A stretch of DNA of 44,023 nucleotides. Origin: Metalysinibacillus jejuensis. Its GTDB lineage: Bacteria; Bacillota; Bacilli; Bacillales_A; Planococcaceae. Shown here piece by piece: positions 9,371 to 17,039 of the stretch (its first letter is position 1; each line of letters opens with the position of its first letter). Made by a program: the position numbers and the translations under genes. Under the pieces are notes generated by a model that saw nothing but the letters and a program-made list of their open reading frames with translations, was not told the origin of the DNA and did not search any database. The DNA lies in assembly GCF_003057615.1 (NCBI RefSeq), contig NZ_QAFW01000018.1, forward strand, positions 1 to 44,023, read 5' to 3'.

Positions 9371-10270
9371 ATGTTTGCACATATACATAAAATTACATTC
9401 CGTGTGAGTTTTAGCGCTCAAGCGAAGGGGAGGCTCCCTGCTTATTTAGGTTCTACCTTAAGAGGACTCATAGGGCACAGCTTACGCAAAATGGTTTGTG
9501 CAACGCCTCAGGTTAAGTGTCATGTTTGCCCAGTTGCCTCAAACTGCGATTATGCGAATTATTTTATGTCACCCAAAAATGCAGCAGGCTCTGTAAATCG
9601 CATGATTTTAACACCAATTACAGGCAATCAAACGGAATGGCACAAGGGGGACATATGTTGTTTTAATGTCACCCTATTAAGTGATGCACCTGTTCCTTTA
9701 TTTATTCAAGTATTTGAAAATATGAATCATTTGGGGTGGGGAGCAGCTCGTTTGCCCTTCAAACTTCAAAAAATCACAAATCAAGACACAGGGAGATTAG
9801 TGTGGTTTAACGATCAAATATGGTACGAAAATATCCTGCCTCAACCTTTAACCGTTAGTACACAACAAGCTTCGAGCGTGTTGCTGACATTCACAGCACC
9901 ATTACGGCTAGAGCAAAGTAAGGTGTTAATCGAAAAGCCCGCATTTTATCAAATTATTAAAGCGATAGCTCGTAGGCTAGAGTTGTTATCAAAGGCCTAT
10001 ACAACAAGCGATGTTACTTGGGATTATGCGTCGATGTTAGCAGCAGCCAAAGCAGTCAAACTTGTGGATTGCGAGTGGCAACCTACATCATTTACCCGCT
10101 ATTCGATGAATCAAAAAAACCAAGCTCTAACAATGGAAGTTTTAACAGGTTGGGGGCAATATGAGGGAGATATTACGCCATTTACGCCGCTTCTTGAGGC
10201 AGGTAGTTTACTACATATTGGACGCAATGCGACACATGGTTTTGGATCATATCATATAAATTATGCATGA
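9371..10270 (+). CDS. cas6: Cas6 pre-crRNA endoribonuclease
   Basis: The 299-residue RAMP-fold protein would cut array transcripts within the repeat and leave the 8-nt handle. The C-terminal glycine-rich loop HIGRNATHGFGSYHI is typical of Cas6 (PF10040 type). Near the N-terminus a cysteine cluster C43-C50-x2-C53-x5-C59 (CHVCPV...NCDY) recurs in this Cas6 branch. LRGLIGHSLRK at about 30-40 matches the RAMP alpha-1 region. The start is ATG 9371, 4 nt after AGGTGGTGA; a frame-open ATG 15 codons upstream lacks a site. It is the first gene of the seven-gene operon, and the next gene begins within or just after its stop. The operon promoter must lie in the AT-rich stretch at about 9280-9355. Confidence 0.9.
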   Translation: MFAHIHKITFRVSFSAQAKGRLPAYLGSTLRGLIGHSLRKMVCATPQVKCHVCPVASNCDYANYFMSPKNAAGSVNRMILTPITGNQTEWHKGDICCFNVTLLSDAPVPLFIQVFENMNHLGWGAARLPFKLQKITNQDTGRLVWFNDQIWYENILPQPLTVSTQQASSVLLTFTAPLRLEQSKVLIEKPAFYQIIKAIARRLELLSKAYTTSDVTWDYASMLAAAKAVKLVDCEWQPTSFTRYSMNQKNQALTMEVLTGWGQYEGDITPFTPLLEAGSLLHIGRNATHGFGSYHINYA

Positions 10271-10280
10271 GGTGAAAAAA

Positions 10281-11069
10281 ATGAAAGTAGAGACACTTAA
10301 ACAACTCGTCGAAAATTACAAGCATTTAGAAGAAATTTTAGTAGAAGAATTAAATATTGATGCGGCAAGTGCAGAGTCAAGTGCAGAAGAGATTTGGCAG
10401 CCGATATTTAAACGAATTGTACCAACCAAATACAATGTCGCAACGAATGTTTATATTATTGATTCAAGCGAACATATTTCTGAGAAGGTGAGCATTGCGA
10501 TTTATGATGAGCAGTACACCCCTTACATTTTTAATTACGGCATGATTAAGTATATTCCAATCGAAGCGGTGTTTGCGGTAGTGCTTTGTAAAGGCGAGAG
10601 TAGCAAATTAGATGTAGAAAAATGGCTCGAAAAAATTAAGGAATTGAAAACAGAAGCTAATGCCTATGTTCGCATTCAATTTACACTGTTAGATACAAAA
10701 GATTCTTCAGCCCGCTCTACTCAAACAGCGACACGCCCGATTACGATAGCTTGTGTAAATGAAGCGGTGGAAGGTTTTGATATTACTTTAAGCAGAAGTG
10801 ATAATAAACTTAATAAAGTTATAGCGTATGAAGATAAGAGCCTAAGCTATTGGCATAGGATGTTAAACCACGTTGGTGAAAGCAAGGGTAAAACAAATGA
10901 AAAACAAACAGAGCGAACGCTTAAAGCATTACGTGTATACGATGGTACAGAGGAGCAAGTGCTTATGTCTTTAATGTTTCAGCTTAATCAACTGTTGATG
11001 CTAATTAATAACCCGATGTTTTTCCCTCATGCTTCTTATGCAAAAATGTTTAGGGGTGAAACTAAATGA
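10281..11069 (+). CDS. DUF6602-like protein, stand-alone paralogue in the cas operon
   Basis: The 262 residues start at ATG 10281, 7 nt after GAGGTG; ATG 10263 inside cas6 is an alternative. The central region (about residues 35-105) has the DUF6602 pattern IVPTKYN..., AIYDEQYTPYIFNYG and YIPIEAVFAVVLCKG. In DUF6602 proteins I know, this pattern reads as a PD-(D/E)XK-like core. Here E36 is kept, the first core Asp is Ser71, E95 and K104 are kept, and the residue two before the Lys is Leu102. The ancestral metal site therefore looks eroded. The C-terminus (QLNQLLMLINNPMFFPH) is nearly identical to the same region of the next gene, so the two arose by tandem duplication. It overlaps the next gene by ATGA. 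A structural or regulatory partner role is as likely as nuclease activity. Confidence 0.7.
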   Translation: MKVETLKQLVENYKHLEEILVEELNIDAASAESSAEEIWQPIFKRIVPTKYNVATNVYIIDSSEHISEKVSIAIYDEQYTPYIFNYGMIKYIPIEAVFAVVLCKGESSKLDVEKWLEKIKELKTEANAYVRIQFTLLDTKDSSARSTQTATRPITIACVNEAVEGFDITLSRSDNKLNKVIAYEDKSLSYWHRMLNHVGESKGKTNEKQTERTLKALRVYDGTEEQVLMSLMFQLNQLLMLINNPMFFPHASYAKMFRGETK

Positions 11070-13297
11070 AGGAGCACATTACACGGTTAAAAAAATATTA
11101 CGGCAATACGGGAAAGCGTATTGGGCAACAACTCCAACTTGCTACCCCAAACCATCACCTGACAACAGGTACAAGTCGTGAATTGGTGTGGCTTGAGCTA
11201 TTTCGTAATATTGTGCCTAAAAAATATAACTTAGCTCAAAGTGTATTTTTAATGGATGCTTTAGGTAATATTTCGGCTGAAGTAGATATTGCGATTTATG
11301 ACGAGCAGTACACCCCGTACATATTTAATTATGGCAATATTTCGTTTATTCCAATTGAAGCGGTAGCAATTGTCGTACAAAGTAAAAGTAGAACTCTCGA
11401 CACTAAAGTATACGCTAATTTAGTTAAGTGGGTGCAGAGCATTCAAACGCTTCAGACTAGAGAAAATGCATATTTACGAACAGAGGGCTATATAGTAGAT
11501 GGCATAGGGGATAAGCCATCCACTCAAACAGCAACCCGTCCTATTATGGTACTTGGTACATTAAATGAATTAAGCGAGGGTACAACGAAGAACAAACTGC
11601 AAAGGTTATTTGATGTTATCCTTCACCTAGATAAAGACGGTGCATTTACTACGACACACAGTACATTAGATGAGCTAACGGAATGGTATATGACACTCAA
11701 TCATCACGGTAATCCATCTGAGGATAAAATCGCTAAGGTTAAAGAAAGTACTCGGAAATTATCAGATTACCAAATAGCTGACCAGCCCTTACTTACTTTT
11801 ACATTACAACTCAACCAGCTACTCATGTTAATTAATAACCCGATGTTCTTTCCCCATCAATCTTACGTGGGAATGTTTAATCAAGCGCTGAGTTTGGCGT
11901 CAATCCAGAAGGAGGTAGAGACAATGTCCAAATCAAATAACGGTTTTCTTTTAGCTATCTATGATATTACAGGCATTCAACCTTATATTTTTGCATCAAA
12001 TCGCTTAAAACAAAACATTGGCGGCTCAATTATCGTAGGTACTATGGTTACTAAACATTTTGTCGATGTGCTAAAGCAAGAAGGTAAAGATGAAGTGAAA
12101 GTCGATTGGGAAAAAGACCCTACCATCTTTAGTGATACTAAAATAAAGGCAGAAGTCGTTTATATTGGGGGCGGAAATGCCTTAGTAATTTACCGAGATT
12201 TTTCGTTGTATCATAAGGTCAATCGTGCATTTGCGACAAAGGTGTTAATAGAGAGTGCAACTTTAATGATGGCAACAGAAGCGGTAATTTTTTCAGCGCA
12301 AGCTAGCAATTATCATGAACTATACCAACAGCTTATGCAAAAGTTAGCGGAGACAAAATCCCAACAAATCCGTGCAGAGCTCAACCAAACATTGCCGATT
12401 TTTGCGCAAGAACCATTTAAAGGGCAATCAATTACCGATTGCCTAGGTTTATCAACAGAGCAATCTCTCAAAGAACAAGTTACTAAGGGGCAATGGGAAG
12501 GCTATATTAAAGAAGTTGATGAGATGAAGCAACAAAAAGGCGAAAATAGTTATATTGCGGTTGTGCATATTGATGGCAATGGGATGGGCGACTGGATTAA
12601 ACAGGAGCTGCAAGGTACAGAAGGCGGTATGACAGAAGCGATTAAAAAGCATCGCAAGCTTTCCTGTGAAATTACACAGCTGTTTAAAGATGTTTTTGAG
12701 GAGACGGTACAGTCCTTAAATAAGAGTGAGAATATTTTGCGTCCCCTTATTTTAGACGGGGATGATGTGACCTTTATGTGCCAAGCAAATCTTGCCTTGC
12801 CATTTGTTAACAGCTTCTTACAAAAGCTAAAAGACAAGCATGATCAAATTGAAGCTTGTGCAGGCATTGCCTATGTGCATGGGCATTTTCCATTTGATTT
12901 AGCTTACCAAGTGGCAGAGCAAAGTTGCCAGCAAGCTAAAAAGAAATATTATAAAAATAAAAAAGGGTGCTATACAGCTTACTACTTAGTACGTGGCAGT
13001 TACGTTACTACAATGGATGCAGCAAATTTAACGGTATATGACACTGACCAATTAACAGAGCTACGACGTCTTATGGCGCATTTACAAAATGAAGCTTGGC
13101 CAAAGTCACGCTTAGTGGCACTCTACGAAGCACATTTAATAAGTGAAGAAGCAGTAACTATGGTATGTAAGGAAGCAGAGGGACGTGGTTTTACAAAAGC
13201 CGCATTACTTGGCACAAACCTAGCGCATGATGCACCGTTACCAGCCTATGTCTTTGATGCGATTCAATTGCTTGATTTTGTAGAGGAGGCTATGTAA
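11066..13297 (+). CDS. cas10: DUF6602-Cas10 fusion: type III-D large subunit without HD domain
   Basis: The 743-residue protein has two parts. Residues 1-285 are a DUF6602 domain: E39, D74 in EVDIAIYDEQY, E98 in IPIEAV and a QSK triad at 105-107 form a PD-(D/E)XK-like set with Gln in place of the last acid. Residues 287-743 are Cas10. Palm 1 opens with FLLAIYDITGIQPYIF and an IGGS turn. Palm 2 has the metal-binding strand VVHIDGNGMGD (D503-D509) and DGDD at 564-567 where GGDD is usual. A helical D4-like tail follows. There is no HD nuclease domain and no classic zinc finger. Cas10 is the large subunit of type III complexes and can make cyclic oligoadenylates; whether DGDD is active is unknown. 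An internal ribosome site at 11907-11916 could yield Cas10 alone. Confidence 0.85.
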   Translation: MKEHITRLKKYYGNTGKRIGQQLQLATPNHHLTTGTSRELVWLELFRNIVPKKYNLAQSVFLMDALGNISAEVDIAIYDEQYTPYIFNYGNISFIPIEAVAIVVQSKSRTLDTKVYANLVKWVQSIQTLQTRENAYLRTEGYIVDGIGDKPSTQTATRPIMVLGTLNELSEGTTKNKLQRLFDVILHLDKDGAFTTTHSTLDELTEWYMTLNHHGNPSEDKIAKVKESTRKLSDYQIADQPLLTFTLQLNQLLMLINNPMFFPHQSYVGMFNQALSLASIQKEVETMSKSNNGFLLAIYDITGIQPYIFASNRLKQNIGGSIIVGTMVTKHFVDVLKQEGKDEVKVDWEKDPTIFSDTKIKAEVVYIGGGNALVIYRDFSLYHKVNRAFATKVLIESATLMMATEAVIFSAQASNYHELYQQLMQKLAETKSQQIRAELNQTLPIFAQEPFKGQSITDCLGLSTEQSLKEQVTKGQWEGYIKEVDEMKQQKGENSYIAVVHIDGNGMGDWIKQELQGTEGGMTEAIKKHRKLSCEITQLFKDVFEETVQSLNKSENILRPLILDGDDVTFMCQANLALPFVNSFLQKLKDKHDQIEACAGIAYVHGHFPFDLAYQVAEQSCQQAKKKYYKNKKGCYTAYYLVRGSYVTTMDAANLTVYDTDQLTELRRLMAHLQNEAWPKSRLVALYEAHLISEEAVTMVCKEAEGRGFTKAALLGTNLAHDAPLPAYVFDAIQLLDFVEEAM
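11907..11926 (+). promoter_or_regulatory. Internal ribosome binding site and ATG at the DUF6602/Cas10 junction
   Basis: AGAAGGAGGT at 11907-11916 is the strongest Shine-Dalgarno sequence in the operon. It stands 7 nt before an in-frame ATG at 11924, codon 287 of the fusion, exactly where the Cas10 part begins (MSKSNNG). This is what the start of a separate cas10 gene would look like. The fusion therefore probably arose by loss of a stop codon and may still be translated as two products. Confidence 0.65.
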
Positions 13298-15324
13298 TGC
13301 CTGTATATGAACTAACGATTGAGCTCAAAAGCCCGCTAGTGCCTGGGAGCGGGGACAGTATACCGGGTGTTGTAGATCAAGACATTGCCCATGAAAATGG
13401 TTTACCTCTTATCCCAGCAAAACGTTTAAAAGGTGCACTGCGTGGTGTAGCTAAAGAGTTAAAAGATTGGAAATTGTGTACAGATGATTCAGTGAAAGGT
13501 TTATTTGGTGATAGCGGACAAATGGAGCGAAGCGGCTTTAAAATGTATGATGCCGTTATGACCAAGTTGCCAGAAGGGCTTTTACCTACATGCAGTGAGA
13601 TTGAGGATTACGAGAGGCTACAACAAGCCATTACCAGCCTTCAGCCGCAGCAAGTAGTAGAGAAGTTTACGCAGCTTTATACGAAAACAGCAATGCAAAC
13701 AGATGGCACAGCTAAAAAGGGTGCGCTTCGTACATTGCGAGCCATTCATGAGGGTACACAGTTTACAAGTCGAATTGAGCTAGATTCTGCTAGCCATTTT
13801 GAGCTACTGCAAAAATGTGTAAAGGGTTTGCGTCATTTAGGGTATGGGCGTACGCGTGGTTTAGGAGAAGTACGTTGTTTTATAAAAGAAGTGGCTCAAC
13901 TGCCTATACAACAAGTAAAAGCGTGTCAAACGTATGTCATAACTTTACAGCAACCCGCTTTATTAGCAGGTGATGAAGGGTTGTACTATAGCTGTACCGA
14001 TTTTGTGCCAGGTAGTGTCTTACTAGGCGTTTTTGCAAGCCTTTATATTAAAAAGTACAAGTTAGGAAATGAAGCGCATACCGATGAAACATTTAAGCGA
14101 CTGTTTTTAGATGGAGCAGTGAGTTTTGGCTATGCGTACCCTTACGTAAATGAGCACCGCTTCATGCCAATGCCGTTACATATCCAACGAGAGAAAAATA
14201 CAAATTGTGCTTATTATGAAGGTACAATAACGCAGAGCCCTTTGCGTAAAATGAATACGTTAGCACGTATAGCTAATGATAAAGTTTATACGTATGATGT
14301 ACCAAAAGAATACCGTATGCACCATTCAAGACCTGAGGACCGTAGTATTGGGCGAGCGCTTAATGATACAAAGGGTACGGATATGATTAAAGATGATAAA
14401 GGGCAATTTTACTATTATACGGCACTCCAAAAAGGGCAGCAGTTTGTAGGAGAGCTAAAAGGCAATAGACAAGATATTGCCTTACTTTATGAGTTAGCTG
14501 AAGAAGCTAATCACATCATTCATATTGGTCGCTCACGTACAGCGGAGTACGGGGCTGCAAAGTTTAGCTCGCATTTCTCTGTAGCACCTAGCTTTCCTAA
14601 AGCTCAAAAAGGCGCTAAGAAAGTAGCCATTTATGTGGCTTCGCCTTTGACATGGCAAAACAGTTATGGTCGTAATGTGGCAGATAGCGCGTTATTGCTA
14701 AATGCTATTTCGACTAAGCTTGGTGTAACCGTAACACTTGAAAAAACCTATAGTAAGCAAACGGTAATAGCTGGTTATAATGCCAAGTGGCGTTTACCAA
14801 AGCCTAAGTACCAAGCATTTGATGCAGGCACTGTTTTTGTGGTGTCTACAGATAAGGAAGCAGATTGGTCACTAATTGAACAGCAACAATGGGGGCAAGA
14901 AACAGCTCGTGGTTGTGGGCAACTTTATGTGCTTGCCTATACTAGTGAAGAATTTAGCATTGAAGCGGTAACATCACAACAGCCTTCTACTATATCTCAT
15001 CCTATTGTCAATGCACTTACACATGCGATTGAACTTGATAATCGGTTAACAGCGGCTAAAAATGATAGCGCATTGCATGATTTCGTGAGTAAGTTAAAGG
15101 GTTACCATAATAGCGAACGGTTTGCGATGCGAGCGCATTTAGTTGACGAAAAAACGTTAACGGCTAAACAACAAGAAAAATTCCGTACAATGGTTAAAGA
15201 AATCAGTGATACGATAAAAACTATAGTATCCAACTATGAACTTGACCAAGAACATGAAGGCGTAATAATAAGTGAACTGTTTTATCTGGCTGAATTGGAG
15301 GTGCGTAGTAATGCAAATCGTTAA
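13297..15324 (+). CDS. Cas7-Cas5-Cas11-like fusion (Csx10-type backbone subunit)
   Basis: The 675 residues divide into three parts. Residues 1-205 are a Cas7 RAMP: SPLVPGSGD, then VVDQDIAH with candidate catalytic Asps D27/D29, then LPLIPAKRLKGALRG and the G-loop GYGRTRGLGEV at about 182-192. Residues 208-550 are Cas5/Csx10-like, with FVPGSVLLGVFA, a glycine loop GRSRTAEYGAAKF at about 410-422, and ETARGCGQLYVL near 535. Residues 565-675 are all-helical and charged, as expected for the small subunit Cas11. This layout matches the Cas7-Cas5-Cas11 protein of the type III-Dv complex of Synechocystis. The ATG at 13297 overlaps the cas10 stop by one base and follows GAGGAGG. The Cas11 call rests on helical character only. 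Confidence 0.75.
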   Translation: MPVYELTIELKSPLVPGSGDSIPGVVDQDIAHENGLPLIPAKRLKGALRGVAKELKDWKLCTDDSVKGLFGDSGQMERSGFKMYDAVMTKLPEGLLPTCSEIEDYERLQQAITSLQPQQVVEKFTQLYTKTAMQTDGTAKKGALRTLRAIHEGTQFTSRIELDSASHFELLQKCVKGLRHLGYGRTRGLGEVRCFIKEVAQLPIQQVKACQTYVITLQQPALLAGDEGLYYSCTDFVPGSVLLGVFASLYIKKYKLGNEAHTDETFKRLFLDGAVSFGYAYPYVNEHRFMPMPLHIQREKNTNCAYYEGTITQSPLRKMNTLARIANDKVYTYDVPKEYRMHHSRPEDRSIGRALNDTKGTDMIKDDKGQFYYYTALQKGQQFVGELKGNRQDIALLYELAEEANHIIHIGRSRTAEYGAAKFSSHFSVAPSFPKAQKGAKKVAIYVASPLTWQNSYGRNVADSALLLNAISTKLGVTVTLEKTYSKQTVIAGYNAKWRLPKPKYQAFDAGTVFVVSTDKEADWSLIEQQQWGQETARGCGQLYVLAYTSEEFSIEAVTSQQPSTISHPIVNALTHAIELDNRLTAAKNDSALHDFVSKLKGYHNSERFAMRAHLVDEKTLTAKQQEKFRTMVKEISDTIKTIVSNYELDQEHEGVIISELFYLAELEVRSNANR

Positions 15325-16528
15325 ACGAACCTACTATAACATTACAGGACAATTGGCATCCCCACTTCATATTGGGTCTGGACATGACACAAATACTACA
15401 ATGGATGTAATGCGTAATTATAAAGGCGAACCTTTTATGCCAGGTACAGCATTGGCAGGCGCTCTCCGTCACTGGCTTGGCAACAATAGCGAGTTATTTG
15501 GCGCAGCCATGGCAGCAGAAAATGATTTTCGTCAAAGTCGTATTTTTGTATCAGATGTTACATTTGCAGATTGTAATGTAGTAGTGCGCGATCACGTAAA
15601 GCTCGACAATAAAGTAGCGCAGCCACAAGCTAAATTTACCGTTGAAGTATTGCCAACAGGTACATCTTTTACGATGCGTTTTGAAATTATAGCACGTGAG
15701 AAAGATAAGCAACCCGATGACGCTAGTGCAATGCAAAAATTGTTGACGGCACTTTATAGTGGTGAGTTAACATTAGGCGGTAAAACAAGTAGAGGTTATG
15801 GCAAAGTAAAATTAACGCAAGTAGAAAAGCAAGTGTTTGATTATCCAAGAGATAGCCTAGTGTGGCTAGATTGGGACTGGGATCGATTTGAAAAAGTCGA
15901 ATTACCTTCTATCACAACACAAATGAGCTACCTTTCGCTAGAACTAGCGATTAAAGATACGTTAGTTATTCGAGATGTACGACAGACAGAATATGCACAT
16001 AGCCCGCTTCAAATGGGAGGAACTCCTGTGATACCAGGCACTACATGGGCAGGGGCATTTCGACAGCGACTGACAACGATTCTACAGCAACTACCGAGTG
16101 CCAATACAAGTGTAGTACAACAATTGTTTGGTGATAAGCATGGCGATGGCAGTGCATCACTACTGAGGTTTGAAGAATCTAGCATTGTAGATAGTACCTT
16201 TATAAAGTACACACGTAATGCTATTGACCGTTTTTCAGGTGCTACGATGGATGGTGCTTTATTTACAGGTGAGTCACTTTGTGGTGGTAACACTACACTA
16301 ACTATTCGTTGGCATAAAACAGAGTTGTTAGACTGCGATGTGATACGAGGGTTATTATACTGGGTCATTCGAGATATGAACGAAGGGTTGCTAGCAATCG
16401 GCGGGGAAACAGCAATTGGCCGTGGCTTACTGACAGTAAAGACAGCACTTGAAGATGAAGTAAAGTATTGCAAGGCAGCGATGGATTATATGAAGGGGGC
16501 GCGTGTAAATGAAGCTAGAAGCGACTAA
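15311..16528 (+). CDS. Cas7-2x: two fused Csm3-like RAMP domains
   Basis: The 405-residue backbone subunit contains two Cas7 domains in tandem. Domain 1 has ASPLHIGSGHD, then a loop with D32 (TTMDVMRN), FMPGTALAGALR and the G-loop GGKTSRGYGKV at about 156-166. Domain 2 has RDVRQTEYAHSP at about 221, VIPGTTWAGAFR, and GGETAIGRGLL at about 363-373. The Asp in the Csm3 thumb loop is the target-RNA cutting residue; D32 is the obvious candidate, while domain 2 has Glu/Asp near 221-227. The start is ATG 15311 after GGAGGTG, overlapping the previous stop by 14 bp. The domain order equals Cas7-2x of III-Dv complexes. Confidence 0.85.
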   Translation: MQIVKRTYYNITGQLASPLHIGSGHDTNTTMDVMRNYKGEPFMPGTALAGALRHWLGNNSELFGAAMAAENDFRQSRIFVSDVTFADCNVVVRDHVKLDNKVAQPQAKFTVEVLPTGTSFTMRFEIIAREKDKQPDDASAMQKLLTALYSGELTLGGKTSRGYGKVKLTQVEKQVFDYPRDSLVWLDWDWDRFEKVELPSITTQMSYLSLELAIKDTLVIRDVRQTEYAHSPLQMGGTPVIPGTTWAGAFRQRLTTILQQLPSANTSVVQQLFGDKHGDGSASLLRFEESSIVDSTFIKYTRNAIDRFSGATMDGALFTGESLCGGNTTLTIRWHKTELLDCDVIRGLLYWVIRDMNEGLLAIGGETAIGRGLLTVKTALEDEVKYCKAAMDYMKGARVNEARSD

Positions 16529-17039
16529 AGGAAAAAGGATTAGAACAAACGGGCTTATCAAGGCGAGTGAGCTGCTAGCGTTTATTCAAGAACATGAAAA
16601 CAGCGATGCTTATATCGAGACGGCATCTGAGGTAAGTTTATGTCACATAAAAGACATTAAGTTAAATACAGATTATGTGCAAGAAGTGCGCCTCTTTACG
16701 GAACAAGCAGAAACTAAAATTGTTCGTCGAGATACCAATACCTTTATTTGGCGTACCATCCAAGACGGTAGTGAAGGTGAGCCTACGGTGTATATTGATG
16801 AGACGCATAAACTGTGGGGTACTGTAGCATGCAGTAGTAAAAGCAAAGCGATACTCAAAGAACAACGGGGTACAACAATCACAGTGCCTATAGCATCTAA
16901 AAAATGTGAACAAGTGGGACTAGTGTTCCGTAAGTATATTGTATTTCAAGATAAGGACTTTGCTGGAGATACTCCATTTACGTATGGCATTGAAGACGAG
17001 CGACTTGTAAAATTTGTTACATTTAAGGAGGCAAAATGA
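16509..17039 (+). CDS. csx19: Csx19-like type III-D subunit (TIGR03984-like)
   Basis: The 176-residue protein shows the pattern I associate with Csx19/TIGR03984. YVQEVRLFTEQAETKIVR starts a strand-rich core, then comes FIWRTIQDG, and LWGT follows after a short insertion. The second half ends with LVFRKYIVFQD...ERLVKF. Csx19 is found only with type III-D loci and is part of the III-Dv effector complex; its exact function is not settled. It overlaps cas7-2x by 20 bp and the next gene by 1 bp, so the subunits are translationally coupled. The identification relies on position as well as motif, so a divergent member is the safest reading. Confidence 0.7.
   Translation: MKLEATKGKRIRTNGLIKASELLAFIQEHENSDAYIETASEVSLCHIKDIKLNTDYVQEVRLFTEQAETKIVRRDTNTFIWRTIQDGSEGEPTVYIDETHKLWGTVACSSKSKAILKEQRGTTITVPIASKKCEQVGLVFRKYIVFQDKDFAGDTPFTYGIEDERLVKFVTFKEAK

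Noticed and set aside
12452-12837. Minus-strand frames of 66 and 95 codons inside cas10
   Set aside because: Antisense shadows of the palm domain with no ribosome sites.
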